A program made the translations under genes and the position numbers. This document shows, in pieces, positions 1-11,418 of a stretch of 64,000 bases of DNA. Source of the DNA: Mycolicibacterium moriokaense (lineage in GTDB: Bacteria > Actinomycetota > Actinomycetes > Mycobacteriales > Mycobacteriaceae); assembly GCF_003201655.1 (NCBI RefSeq), contig NZ_QJJU01000003.1, positions 1 through 64,000 on the forward strand, given 5' to 3'. Numbering within the stretch: the first letter of the stretch is position 1; each line of letters starts with the position of its first letter. Under the pieces are notes generated by a model. It was not told the origin of the DNA and searched no databases. It saw nothing but the letters and a program-made list of their open reading frames with translations.

Positions 1-93
1 AAACGCCCGGACCCATCCCGAACCCGGAAGCTAAGCCTGCCAGCGCCGATGATACTACCCAACCCGGGTGGAAAAGTAGGACACCGCCGAACA
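1..93 (+). rRNA. rrf: 5S ribosomal RNA, 3' part (cut by window edge)
   Basis: The first ~93 bases match the 3' three quarters of a mycobacterial 5S rRNA, including the conserved CCCGAACCCGGAAGCTAAG block and the GGTGGAAAAGTAGGACACCGCC 3' stem region in two overlapping pieces. The 5' end lies outside the window. It is followed at once by a terminator, so it is the last gene of an rrn operon. In rapidly growing mycobacteria the second rrn operon lies next to tyrS, which in M. tuberculosis is two genes before Rv1691; the neighbour here is the Rv1691 homologue, so this is probably rrnB (inference). Confidence 0.93.
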
Positions 94-100
94 CACATTA

Positions 101-134
101 GAATCACCCCCCACAATTGCGTGGGGGGTGATTC
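101..134 (+). terminator. rRNA operon terminator hairpin
   Basis: A perfect 14-bp inverted repeat, GAATCACCCCCCAC and GTGGGGGGTGATTC, with a 6-base loop (AATTGC) starts 8 bases after the 5S rRNA. The downstream strand is AT-rich (tatatttg) without a long T tract, as is common in mycobacteria. It most likely ends the rrn transcript. Confidence 0.9.
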
Positions 135-207
135 TATATTTGCCGCAAATCCACAATTCCAAATTCTCGAATTGTCGTAATTGGCAAATAAGTGTAGAAA
201 GGCATAC

Positions 208-990
208 GTGGTCCAGGACAGGCAGCGCGGCAGCGATCGGCACCGTCCCCGGCGTTCGGCGCCGCGCACCTCGGGGCCTGACCGTGCCCGCCGCACCCAG
301 CCCAAACCAGACGGCGAAGCACCTGGCCCCCAGGGCCCACCGATTCCTTCTGAGATCGAAGCCAAGCAACTGTCGCCCGAGATCCGGGGCGAACTCACGA
401 CGTTGGATCGGGCCACTGCCGACGTGGTGGCGCGCCATCTCGTCGCCGCAGGCGAACTCCTCGACGACGACCCGGAGGCCGCGCTGGAGCACGCCCGCGC
501 TGCCCGCGCCCGGTCCGGCCGCATCGCCGCAGTCCGCGAGGCCGTCGGCATTGCGGCCTATCACTGCGGTGACTGGGCCCAGGCGCTGGCCGAACTGCGC
601 GCGGCGCGCCGGATGGGCAGCAAGTCGCCCCTGCTTCCGCTGATCGCCGACTGCGAACGCGGAGTCGGCCGCCCGGAACGTGCGATCGAACTGGCCCGCA
701 CACCCGAAGCCGCCGAACTCACCGGCGACGCCGCCGACGAGCTGCGCATCGTCGTGGCCGGCGCGCGTTCCGACCTCGGGCAGCACGAGCAGGCCCTGGC
801 GATCTTGTCGACCCCGCAACTGGACCCGGCCCGCACCGGCCAGACGGCCGCCCGGCTGTTCTACGTCTACGCCGAAACGCTCCTCGCGCTTGGCCGAAAC
901 GCAGACGCGCTGCAATGGTTCATCAACGCCGCGGCGGCAGATGCCGAGGGCATCACCGACGCCGAAGAGCGGATCACGGAGCTGGCCTGA
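208..990 (+). CDS. Tetratricopeptide-like protein (Rv1691 homologue)
   Basis: A 260-residue protein from a GTG with a GAAAGG element about 6 bases upstream; an in-frame TTG at 181 is an alternative. The first ~50 residues are basic, Pro- and Arg-rich and look disordered. The rest is alpha-helical and Ala-rich with TPR-like helix pairs, for example DPEAALEHARAARAR and GDWAQALAELRAARRM. The order (this gene, HAD phosphatase, small protein, tlyA) matches Rv1691-Rv1694. The function is unknown; TPR proteins usually act as protein-protein scaffolds. The next gene starts one base after its stop, so the two are probably co-transcribed. Confidence 0.82.
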   Translation: MVQDRQRGSDRHRPRRSAPRTSGPDRARRTQPKPDGEAPGPQGPPIPSEIEAKQLSPEIRGELTTLDRATADVVARHLVAAGELLDDDPEAALEHARAARARSGRIAAVREAVGIAAYHCGDWAQALAELRAARRMGSKSPLLPLIADCERGVGRPERAIELARTPEAAELTGDAADELRIVVAGARSDLGQHEQALAILSTPQLDPARTGQTAARLFYVYAETLLALGRNADALQWFINAAAADAEGITDAEERITELA

Positions 991-991
991 C

Positions 992-2014
992 TTGAGTACC
1001 CTTGCGCAGGATCACGATTGCCTCCTACTGGATCTCGACGGCACCGTATTCCGCGGCCATGAACCCACGCCGGGCGCCGTCGATACCCTGGCCGTAGTCC
1101 GCGCACGGACACTGTTCGTCACCAACAACGCCTCCCGCGGGCCTGCCGAAGTCGCCCAACACCTGCATGAGATGGGCTTCACCGCCAAGCCCGACGACAT
1201 CGTCACGAGCGCTCAAAGCGCCGCCCGGCTGCTGAAGGAACAGTTGCAACCCGGGTCGGCGGTCCTCGTCGTCGGCACCGACTCACTCGCGGCCGAAATC
1301 CGGAAAGTGGGTCTGCGGCCCGTTCGGCAATGGTCCGATGGGCCGGTCGCCGTCGTACAAGGACATTCGCCGCAAACCGGCTGGCCGGACCTCGCCGAAG
1401 CTGCGCTGGCTATTCGCGGCGGAGCACTGTGGGTCGCCGCGAACGTCGACAAGACTCTGCCGTCGGAACGAGGATTGCTGCCGGGAAACGGGGCGATGGT
1501 CGCCGCGCTGCGCACCGCCACGGACGTCACGCCGCAGGTGGCAGGCAAGCCCGAGCCGACCTTGTTGACAGACGCGTTGGCGCGCGGCAGTTTTCACGCT
1601 CCGCTCGTGGTCGGCGACCGCCTCGACACCGACATCGCGGGCGCCGCGGCCGCCGGCCTGCCCAGCCTGCTCGTGCTGTGCGGCGTCAGCACGGCCGTCG
1701 ATACCGTGCGGGCAGCGGTCGGACAGCGGCCCAACTACATCGCCGAAGACCTCCGCTCGCTGTACGCCCGCGCGGACACCCTGCGCATCGGGCCACACCC
1801 AGCGTGGTACGTCGACGTCGGCCCGACGGCGGTGACCGTGCAGTCGACCGGCCGGGACCCGGGAGACCCGCTGTCGGTGGTCCGCGCCACCGCGAGCGCG
1901 GTCTGGAACGCGCACCTGGATGGGGTGCGCGTCGTGTTGATGGCGGGTGACGACACAGCGCGACAGGCCATGGACCGCTGGTCCCTGCTCACCCCGCCGA
2001 ATCGGCTAGCGTAA
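992..2014 (+). CDS. HAD-superfamily phosphatase (Rv1692-like)
   Basis: A 340-residue protein read from TTG at 992, one base after the preceding stop; the HAD homology (LLLDLDGTVFRG, the DxDGT nucleophile motif) begins about 12 residues in, which rules out the long upstream reading frame. Further motifs are FVTNNASRGPAEVA (HAD motif II region) and GDRLDTDIAGA (motif IV acidic residues). The layout is that of the NagD/p-nitrophenyl phosphatase subfamily, and Rv1692 has been described as a glycerol-3-phosphate phosphatase, so phospholipid headgroup recycling is a reasonable role. It is cytoplasmic and sits in the tlyA-nadK-recN operon. Confidence 0.88.
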   Translation: MSTLAQDHDCLLLDLDGTVFRGHEPTPGAVDTLAVVRARTLFVTNNASRGPAEVAQHLHEMGFTAKPDDIVTSAQSAARLLKEQLQPGSAVLVVGTDSLAAEIRKVGLRPVRQWSDGPVAVVQGHSPQTGWPDLAEAALAIRGGALWVAANVDKTLPSERGLLPGNGAMVAALRTATDVTPQVAGKPEPTLLTDALARGSFHAPLVVGDRLDTDIAGAAAAGLPSLLVLCGVSTAVDTVRAAVGQRPNYIAEDLRSLYARADTLRIGPHPAWYVDVGPTAVTVQSTGRDPGDPLSVVRATASAVWNAHLDGVRVVLMAGDDTARQAMDRWSLLTPPNRLA

Positions 2015-2022
2015 ACAGCGAG

Positions 2023-2208
2023 ATGAGTACCGACCCCGATCAGATCCGTGCCCAAATCGCGGAGTTGCTGGCAGATGTGCCCGACCCTGCGCAGGAGGGC
2101 TCCACTTTCGACGAGCTCGCCGAATCCGATATCGACGCCGTCGCTGCGCGGCTCGAAGAGGCGCACGACCTGCTGGTGCGCGCGCTGGAATCGGTCGAGA
2201 AGGGCTAA
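2023..2208 (+). CDS. Small acidic conserved protein (Rv1693-like)
   Basis: A 61-residue acidic protein starting MSTDPDQIRAQIAEL, eight bases after the HAD gene and six bases before tlyA. It is predicted to be helical with an amphipathic C-terminal helix (VAARLEEAHDLLVRALES). Size and position match Rv1693. No catalytic motif is visible and no function is known. Confidence 0.78.
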   Translation: MSTDPDQIRAQIAELLADVPDPAQEGSTFDELAESDIDAVAARLEEAHDLLVRALESVEKG

Positions 2209-2214
2209 TCGCAC

Positions 2215-3024
2215 GTGACGCGTCGCGCTCGTGTTGACGCCGAGCTGGTGCGGCGCGGTCTCGCGCGCTCGCGCCAGCAGGCCGCCGAGTTGATCGGCGC
2301 CGGTCGCGTCACCATCGACGGCATGCCCGCCGCCAAGCCCGCAACGGCCATCGCGGTCAGTGCCACGCTCACCGTCGAGCGCGACAACGAACGCACCTGG
2401 GTTTCCCGCGGTGCGCACAAACTCATCGGCGCCCTCGATGCCTTCGGCCTCTCGCCCGAGGGCCGGCGCTGCCTGGACGCCGGCGCCTCGACCGGTGGCT
2501 TCACCGAGGTCCTGCTCGATCGGGGTGCCCGCGAAGTCGTCGCGGTCGACGTTGGCTACGGCCAGTTGGCCTGGTCACTGCGCAACGACCCGAGGGTGAT
2601 CGTGCTCGAACGCACCAATGTCCGCGAACTGACCGCCGACATGATCGGTGGGACCGTCGGCCTCGTCGTCGCCGATCTGTCGTTCATCTCGCTGGCGACA
2701 GTGCTGCCGGCGCTGACATCCTGCGCGTCAGACGACGCAGATATCGTTCCTATGGTGAAGCCGCAATTCGAGGTCGGCAAGGACCGTGTGGGCGCGGGCG
2801 GGGTGGTCTCCGACCCGCAGTTGCGCGTCGATGCGGTGCTTGCCGTCGCGCGCAGGGCCGCGGAACTCCAGTGGCACACCGTCGGTGTCACCGCCAGCCC
2901 GTTGCCGGGTCCGTCCGGCAACGTCGAGTACTTCCTGCGACTTCGGGCCAACACCGAAAATCCGCTGCAGGGCGACCGGCTTGAGCAGGCGGCACACCAG
3001 GCCGTCGCGGAGGGTCCGCAATGA
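2215..3024 (+). CDS. tlyA: TlyA 16S/23S rRNA 2'-O-methyltransferase
   Basis: A 269-residue protein from GTG at 2215, the normal length of the family. Residues ~4-65 form an S4 RNA-binding domain ([20 protein letters not shown]), followed by an FtsJ/RrmJ Rossmann methyltransferase domain with the SAM motif [20 protein letters not shown] and KPQFEVGKD. TlyA methylates C1409 of 16S and C1920 of 23S rRNA; loss of this methylation confers capreomycin resistance in M. tuberculosis. Its stop overlaps the start of nadK (ATGA). Confidence 0.96.
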   Translation: MTRRARVDAELVRRGLARSRQQAAELIGAGRVTIDGMPAAKPATAIAVSATLTVERDNERTWVSRGAHKLIGALDAFGLSPEGRRCLDAGASTGGFTEVLLDRGAREVVAVDVGYGQLAWSLRNDPRVIVLERTNVRELTADMIGGTVGLVVADLSFISLATVLPALTSCASDDADIVPMVKPQFEVGKDRVGAGGVVSDPQLRVDAVLAVARRAAELQWHTVGVTASPLPGPSGNVEYFLRLRANTENPLQGDRLEQAAHQAVAEGPQ

Positions 3025-3944
3025 CGTGTGAACGCAACATCCTGCTTGTGGTGCACACGGGTCGCGATGAGGCCACCGAGGTCGCTCGCCGTGTGGAGAA
3101 AGTACTGGGCGACAACGGCATTGGGCTACGCGTGCTTTCCGCCGAAGCCGTCGACAGGGGGCCGCTGCACCTAGCGCCCGACGACATGCGTGCGCTCGGG
3201 GTCGAGATCGAGGTGGTCGACGCCGACGAGCGCGCCGCCGAAGGTTGTGAACTGGTCTTGGTCCTCGGAGGGGACGGCACGTTTCTGCGCGCGGCGGAGT
3301 TGGCCCGCAACGTCGAAATCCCGGTATTGGGTGTCAATCTGGGCCGCATCGGCTTCCTCGCCGAGGCCGAGGCCGATCACATCGACAGCGTGCTGGATCA
3401 CGTCGTCAATCGCGATTATCGCGTCGAGGAGCGCATGACGCTCGACGTCGTGGTCCGCGCCGGCGGTGAGGTCGTGGATCGCGGCTGGGCGCTGAACGAG
3501 GCCAGCCTGGAGAAGGGACCGCGGCTAGGTGTGCTGGGAGCGGTTCTCGAGGTCGACGGCAGGCCGGTCTCGGCGTTTGGCTGCGACGGCGTGCTGGTCG
3601 CGACACCGACGGGGTCGACCGCGTGGGCGTTCTCTGCGGGTGGGCCGATCGTGTGGCCGGATCTGGACGCAATCCTGGTGGTGCCCAACAACGCTCACGC
3701 GCTGTTCGCCCGGCCGATGGTGACGAGCCCCAACGCCGCCATCGCGATCGAGATCGAGGCGGACGGACATGACGCGCTGGTGTTCTGCGACGGCCGCCGC
3801 GAGATGGTGGTACCCGCGGGTGGCCGGTTGGAGGTGACGCGCTGCGGCACCCCGATCAAGTGGGTGCGGCTGGACAGCGCCCCGTTCACCGATCGCCTGG
3901 TGCGCAAGTTCCGGCTGCCGGTCAAAGGGTGGCGCGGACAGTAG
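3021..3944 (+). CDS. nadK: NAD kinase
   Basis: A 307-residue ATP/polyphosphate NAD kinase that makes NADP from NAD. Visible motifs are the nucleotide-binding [11 protein letters not shown] at about residue 80, [10 protein letters not shown], and the NAD-binding NE/D and [15 protein letters not shown] segment. It overlaps tlyA by four bases, and its stop shares its last base with the recN start, so translation of the three is probably coupled. Confidence 0.96.
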   Translation: MTCERNILLVVHTGRDEATEVARRVEKVLGDNGIGLRVLSAEAVDRGPLHLAPDDMRALGVEIEVVDADERAAEGCELVLVLGGDGTFLRAAELARNVEIPVLGVNLGRIGFLAEAEADHIDSVLDHVVNRDYRVEERMTLDVVVRAGGEVVDRGWALNEASLEKGPRLGVLGAVLEVDGRPVSAFGCDGVLVATPTGSTAWAFSAGGPIVWPDLDAILVVPNNAHALFARPMVTSPNAAIAIEIEADGHDALVFCDGRREMVVPAGGRLEVTRCGTPIKWVRLDSAPFTDRLVRKFRLPVKGWRGQ

Positions 3945-5698
3945 TGCTAGCCGAGATCCGTATCGAGTCCCTGGGAGCTATCAGCACCGCGACCGCTGAA
4001 TTCGACCGCGGGTTCACTGTGCTGACCGGCGAGACCGGCACGGGCAAGACCATGGTTGTGACGGGCCTGCACCTGCTTGGCGGGGCGCGCGCCGACGCCA
4101 CCCGGGTGCGCTCCGGCGCCGGTCGCGCAGTTGTCGAAGGGCGTTTCACCACAACCGAGCTCGGCGACGGCGTGGCCACCAGGGTCGACGATGTCCTCGA
4201 GTCGTCGGGGGCAGATCGCGATGATGACGGCAGCGTCATCGCCGCGCGGTCAGTCAGCAGGGACGGGCCGTCACGCGCCTACCTCGGCGGGCGCAGCGTG
4301 CCCGCCAAGTCGCTGAGCACGTTCACCACTGAGCTGCTTGCCCTGCACGGTCAGAACGACCAACTACGGCTGATGCGGCCCGACGAGCAGCGGGCGGCCC
4401 TTGACCGGTTCGTAGAAGTAGAGTCGCAGCTGAAGCGCTATCGCCGGCTGCGCGAGGACTGGCTTGAGGCCCGCCGCGATCTCGCCGACCGCAACCGACG
4501 GGCGCGCGAGCTGGCGCAGGAAGCCGACAGGCTGAAGTTCGGTCTCACCGAAATCGATACCGTCGCACCGGAACCCGGCGAGGATGCCACGCTGGTCGAC
4601 GACATCCGCCGACTGTCCGAACTCGACGCACTGCGCGAAGCCGCGCACTCGGCGCGCGCCGCACTGTCCGGCCTTGACGACGATTCGTCGCCGGATGCAT
4701 CGGCCGCCAACGGCGTCGCGCACGCGAAGTCGACGTTGGAGGCCACGGATGATTCGGCGCTGCGGGCGTTGGCCGAGCAGCTCGCCGGAGCGCTGGCCGT
4801 CATCGGTGACGTTTCGACCGAACTCGGCGACTATCTGACTGAATTGCCCAGCGACGCCAGCACTTTGGAAACAAAGCTGGCCAGGCAGGGCGAGCTTCGC
4901 ACGCTGACCCGCAAGTATGCCGCCGACATCGACGGTGTGCTGCAATGGGCTCGCGAGTCACGCGAACGGCTGGTGCAGCTCGACGTATCCGAAGAGGCAC
5001 TCGCCGATCTCGAGCGCCGCGTCGATGAGCTCGAGGCCAAAGTCGTCAGCGCCGCAACCGAACTCACCAAGGCTCGGACCAAGGCCGCCAAGGGCTTCGC
5101 GAAAGCGGTGACGGCCGAACTGGCCGGCCTCGCGATGGCCGATGCCGAGTTCACCGTCTCGGTCGCCACCATCCCGGCCCGCGCGGACGACTCCGCGCCG
5201 CTCACACTGCCGTCGGGTGTGACGGTCCACGCCGGCCACGACGGTGTCGACGCTGTCGAGTTTGGGTTCGCCGCGCACCGGGGGACCGACGTATTGCCTC
5301 TGAGCAAGAGCGCGTCCGGCGGTGAGCTGTCCCGGGTCATGCTGGCGTTGGAGGTCGTCCTTGCGGCCTCGGCGGAGGGCACCACGATGGTCTTCGATGA
5401 GGTCGACGCCGGGGTGGGCGGTCGCGCCGCGGTGCAGATCGGGCGGCGGCTGGCCCGGTTGGCCCGCACCCACCAGGTCATCGTCGTCACCCACCTGCCG
5501 CAGGTCGCCGCCTACGCCGACGTCCACCTCGTCGTCGACAGCGGCGGCCGCAACAAATCCAGCGGGGTGCGCCGCCTCGACGACGACGACCGTGTCGCCG
5601 AATTGGCGCGCATGCTCGCCGGGCTGGGGGAGTCCGACAGTGGCCGGGCGCACGCCCGCGAACTGCTCGATGCGGCACAAAACGACCGCGGGGAGTGA
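3944..5698 (+). CDS. recN: DNA repair protein RecN
   Basis: A 584-residue SMC-like ATPase read from GTG at 3944, whose first base is the last base of the nadK stop. The N-terminal Walker A is GETGTGKTM. The middle (~160-400) is coiled coil rich in Glu, Ala and Arg. The C-terminal ABC signature is SASGGELSRVMLALE and Walker B is TMVFDEVDAGVGG. RecN acts early in double-strand break repair, holding broken ends together before RecA-dependent recombination. Length is normal for the family, and the position matches Rv1696. Confidence 0.96.
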   Translation: MLAEIRIESLGAISTATAEFDRGFTVLTGETGTGKTMVVTGLHLLGGARADATRVRSGAGRAVVEGRFTTTELGDGVATRVDDVLESSGADRDDDGSVIAARSVSRDGPSRAYLGGRSVPAKSLSTFTTELLALHGQNDQLRLMRPDEQRAALDRFVEVESQLKRYRRLREDWLEARRDLADRNRRARELAQEADRLKFGLTEIDTVAPEPGEDATLVDDIRRLSELDALREAAHSARAALSGLDDDSSPDASAANGVAHAKSTLEATDDSALRALAEQLAGALAVIGDVSTELGDYLTELPSDASTLETKLARQGELRTLTRKYAADIDGVLQWARESRERLVQLDVSEEALADLERRVDELEAKVVSAATELTKARTKAAKGFAKAVTAELAGLAMADAEFTVSVATIPARADDSAPLTLPSGVTVHAGHDGVDAVEFGFAAHRGTDVLPLSKSASGGELSRVMLALEVVLAASAEGTTMVFDEVDAGVGGRAAVQIGRRLARLARTHQVIVVTHLPQVAAYADVHLVVDSGGRNKSSGVRRLDDDDRVAELARMLAGLGESDSGRAHARELLDAAQNDRGE

Positions 5699-5805
5699 GT
5701 CGGGCGCGCCCAAACCGTGTTGCAGATGTTACAAAAGGTACTTATGGGGCTGATGTTACGGCGCGCCTCCCCCCTCTAGCTGCCGTTCCTCGACAGAATT
5801 GGCCC

Positions 5806-6990
5806 ATGAAGATGTCAGCGCTGCTATCGCGTACTGCCAGCTCACGGCCGGGCATCACCGGCACCGCCAGGGTTGACCGTGACATCGAACGGCTGCTGCG
5901 GCGGGTCGCCCCCGGCGACATCGTCGTCATCGACGCTCTGGACTTGGACCGGATCACCGCGGACGCGCTCGTCGAGGCCGACGTCGCCGCGGTCGTCAAC
6001 GCATCGCCGTCGATCTCCGGCCGCTACCCCAACCTCGGGCCCGAGGTGCTCGTCGCCAACGGCGTCGCGCTGATCGACGAAACCGGCCAGGAGGTCTTCA
6101 AGAAGGTCAAGGACGGTGCACGCGTGCGGCTGCACGAGGGTGCCGTGTACTCCGGCGACCGCAGGCTGATCCTGGGCACCGAGCGCACCGACCACGAGAT
6201 CAACGAGTTGATGCACGAGGCCAAGAGCGGCCTAGTGGCTCACCTCGAGGCGTTCGCCGGAAACACGATCGAGTTCATCCGAAGTGAGAGCCCGCTGCTG
6301 ATCGACGGAATCGGCATCCCGGCCATCGACGTCGACGTCAACCGGCGCCACGTCGTGATCGTCGCCGAGGAACCCAACGCCGCCGCCGACCTCAAGGCGC
6401 TCAAGCCGTTCATGAAGGAGTACCAACCGGTGTTGGTCGGCGTGGGCGCCGGTGCCGATGTGTTGAGCAAGGCCGGGTATCGGCCGCAGCTCATCGTCGG
6501 CGACCCCGACAAGATCAGCGCAGAAACGTTGAGATGCGGGGCGCAGGTGGTGCTGCCTGCCGATGCCGACGGGCACGCGGTCGGCCTCGAGCGGATCCAG
6601 GACCTGGGCGTCGGGGCGATGACATTCCCCGCCGCAGGCTCGGCAGCCGATCTGGCGCTGCTGCTGTGTGATCACCATGGCGCGTCGCTGATTGTCACCG
6701 TCGGCCACACCGCCAGCATCGAGGAGTTCTTCGACCGGTCGCGGCAGCAAAGCAATCCGTCGACCTTCCTGACCCGGCTCAAGGTCGGCGAGAAGCTGGT
6801 CGACGCCAAGGCAGTCGCTACGTTGTACCGCAGCCGGGTATCGGGAGGGGCCATCGCGCTGCTGGTGCTCGCGATGCTGACTGCGGTGATCGTCGCGCTC
6901 TGGGTGTCGCGCGCCGACGTCGCGTTCCTCGACTGGATCGTCGACTACTGGAACCGGTTCTCGTTGTGGGTCCAGGGTTGGGTCACCTAA
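5806..6990 (+). CDS. steA: SteA-like cell-separation protein (Rv1697 homologue)
   Basis: A 394-residue protein starting MKMSALLSRTASSRPG. The ATG at 5806 is preferred over an upstream in-frame start because the conserved Rv1697 N-terminus begins exactly there. A thiamin pyrophosphokinase-like fold is suggested by VLVGVGAGADVLSKAGY and LIVGDPDKIS. A transmembrane helix lies near the C-terminus (GAIALLVLAMLTAVIVALWVS), with a short tail outside. In corynebacteria SteA works with SteB, the homologue of the next gene, in daughter-cell separation through peptidoglycan hydrolase RipA. The adjacent gene order supports the same pair here. Confidence 0.88.
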   Translation: MKMSALLSRTASSRPGITGTARVDRDIERLLRRVAPGDIVVIDALDLDRITADALVEADVAAVVNASPSISGRYPNLGPEVLVANGVALIDETGQEVFKKVKDGARVRLHEGAVYSGDRRLILGTERTDHEINELMHEAKSGLVAHLEAFAGNTIEFIRSESPLLIDGIGIPAIDVDVNRRHVVIVAEEPNAAADLKALKPFMKEYQPVLVGVGAGADVLSKAGYRPQLIVGDPDKISAETLRCGAQVVLPADADGHAVGLERIQDLGVGAMTFPAAGSAADLALLLCDHHGASLIVTVGHTASIEEFFDRSRQQSNPSTFLTRLKVGEKLVDAKAVATLYRSRVSGGAIALLVLAMLTAVIVALWVSRADVAFLDWIVDYWNRFSLWVQGWVT

Positions 6991-6999
6991 GGGGGTCGG

Positions 7000-7941
7000 A
7001 TGATTTCCCTACGCACACACGCGATTTCACTCGCGGCGGTGTTCCTTGCGCTCGCCATCGGGGTGGCGCTGGGTTCGGGCCTGCTGTCCAACACGCTGCT
7101 GTCAGGTCTGCGCGATGACAAGCACGAGCTGCAGAAGCAGATCAACACACTTACCGACGACAAGAATGCGCTGAACGAAAAGCTCAACGCCGCAGGTGAA
7201 TTCGATGCACAGATGTCACCGCGCATCCTGCACGACACGTTGGCAGGCAAGTCGGTGGTGGTGTTCCGCACTCCCGACGCCATCGACGACGATGTCGACG
7301 CACTGTCTCGGATGGTGGGGCAGGCGGGTGGAACGGTGACAGGGGCCGTGGCACTGACCCAGGAGTTCGTCGACGCCAACTCAGCTGAGAAGCTGCTGTC
7401 GGTGGTGAACTCGCCGATCGTGCCCGCAGGGGCGCAGTTGAGCACGACCTCGGTCGATCAGGGATCCCAGGCAGGCGACCTGTTGGGAATCGCGATGCTG
7501 ACCAACAAGGATCCGAAGGTTCGGGTGGTCGACGATGCCCAGCGCGACACTGTGCTGGCTGCGCTGCGCGACACCGGCTTTGTGACGTATGGCACCCAGC
7601 ACATCGGCCCGGCTAACGCCGCGCTGGTCGTCACCGGCGCGGGACTGAGCGACGGCGCAGGCAATCAGGGTGCGACCGTCGCCCGATTCGCGGCAGGCCT
7701 GGCCCCGCACGGGTCGGGCACGGTGGTCGCGGGGCGCGACGGCTCCGCATCCGGCACGGCAGCGGTGGCTGTGACCAGGTCCGACGCTGGGTTGAGGGCC
7801 GCGGTCAGCGCTGTCGACGACGTCAACGCCGAGTCAGGCCGGATGACCACGACGCTGGCGCTGAGCGACCTGATCAACGGCGGGCGGCCCGGTCAGTACG
7901 GCGTCGGCCAGGGCGCGTCATCGGTAACGCTGCCGCAATAG
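7000..7941 (+). CDS. mctB: MctB/SteB-like membrane-anchored protein (Rv1698 homologue)
   Basis: A 313-residue protein with an N-terminal hydrophobic helix (ISLAAVFLALAIGVALGSG) followed by a coiled coil (DDKHELQKQINTLTDDKNAL) and a periplasmic domain. This is the copper transporter/DUF3186 architecture. Rv1698 was named MctB for a role in copper efflux or resistance, and the corynebacterial counterpart SteB partners SteA in cell separation. It starts nine bases after steA, so the two are co-transcribed. Which of the two roles dominates cannot be read from the sequence. Confidence 0.88.
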   Translation: MISLRTHAISLAAVFLALAIGVALGSGLLSNTLLSGLRDDKHELQKQINTLTDDKNALNEKLNAAGEFDAQMSPRILHDTLAGKSVVVFRTPDAIDDDVDALSRMVGQAGGTVTGAVALTQEFVDANSAEKLLSVVNSPIVPAGAQLSTTSVDQGSQAGDLLGIAMLTNKDPKVRVVDDAQRDTVLAALRDTGFVTYGTQHIGPANAALVVTGAGLSDGAGNQGATVARFAAGLAPHGSGTVVAGRDGSASGTAAVAVTRSDAGLRAAVSAVDDVNAESGRMTTTLALSDLINGGRPGQYGVGQGASSVTLPQ

Positions 7942-8032
7942 CCACCAATGGCGTGTCAGCGACGACTTGTCGGTGTCGGTGTTAGGGTGAGATTCCGTGG
8001 GTCGGCAGGCCCCAAGCTAGGACTCAGCCTAG

Positions 8033-10438
<2,406 letters not shown>

Positions 10439-10442
<4 letters not shown>

Positions 10443-11386
10443 CCACTTTTAGGTCCGCCCTAGACGACCAGCTGCAGGGCTACCTCGACCACTTGACCAT
10501 CGAACGTGGTGTGGCCGCCAACACGTTGAGCTCCTACCGCCGCGACCTGCGCCGCTATGCCGAGCATCTGGCCGAGCGCGGCATCGAAGATCTCGCCAAG
10601 GTGACCGAGACCGACGTCAGCGATTTCCTTGTGTCGCTGCGTCGCGGCAATCCCGACACCAAGATCATGCCGCTGTCTGCGGTGTCCGCTGCCCGCGCGG
10701 TGGTGGCCGTGCGGGGGCTGCACCGCTTCGCGGCATCCGAGGGACTGACCGAGACCGACGTCGCGCGGGAGGTCAAACCGCCGACCCCCAGCCGGCGGCT
10801 GCCCAAGAGCCTGACCATCGACGAGGTGCTGGCCCTGCTCGAGGGCGCCGGCGGAGACAGCGAGGCCGACGGTCCGCTGACCCTGCGGAACCGCGCGCTG
10901 CTGGAGGTGTTGTATTCGACAGGCGCCCGGATCTCCGAGGCGGTCGGCCTCGATGTCGACGACATCGACACCCATGCCCGGTCGGTGCTGCTGCGCGGCA
11001 AAGGCGGCAAGGAGCGGCTGGTGCCCATCGGGCGGCCCGCCGTCACCGCGCTCGATGTCTATCTGGTGCGCGGCCGCCCCGATCTGGCCCGCCGCGGCCG
11101 TGGCACGTCGGCGATCTTCCTCAACGCCCGCGGCGGGAGGCTGTCGCGCCAGAGCGCGTGGCAGGTACTGCAGGACTCCGCCGAACGGGCGGGCATCAAA
11201 GCTGCGGTGTCGCCGCACGTGCTGCGGCACTCGTTCGCGACCCATCTGCTCGACGGCGGAGCCGACGTCCGCGTCGTACAGGAGCTGCTCGGCCATGCAT
11301 CGGTGACGACGACGCAGATCTACACCATGGTTACGGTGAATGCGTTGCGGGAGGTGTGGGCCGGCGCGCACCCTCGGGCACGCTGA
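10439..11386 (+). CDS. xerD: Tyrosine recombinase XerD
   Basis: A 315-residue recombinase; ATG at 10439 is preceded by GAAAGGGG and overlaps the Nudix stop. The N-terminal SAM-like core-binding domain ([20 protein letters not shown]) is followed by the catalytic domain with Arg in [12 protein letters not shown], Lys in [37 protein letters not shown] and the catalytic Tyr in the last. Together with XerC it resolves chromosome dimers at dif. This is a housekeeping gene, not part of the island downstream. Confidence 0.95.
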
Positions 11387-11418
11387 ACGGTTCCGGGGCA
11401 ATTGATCGTTGGGGGAAT

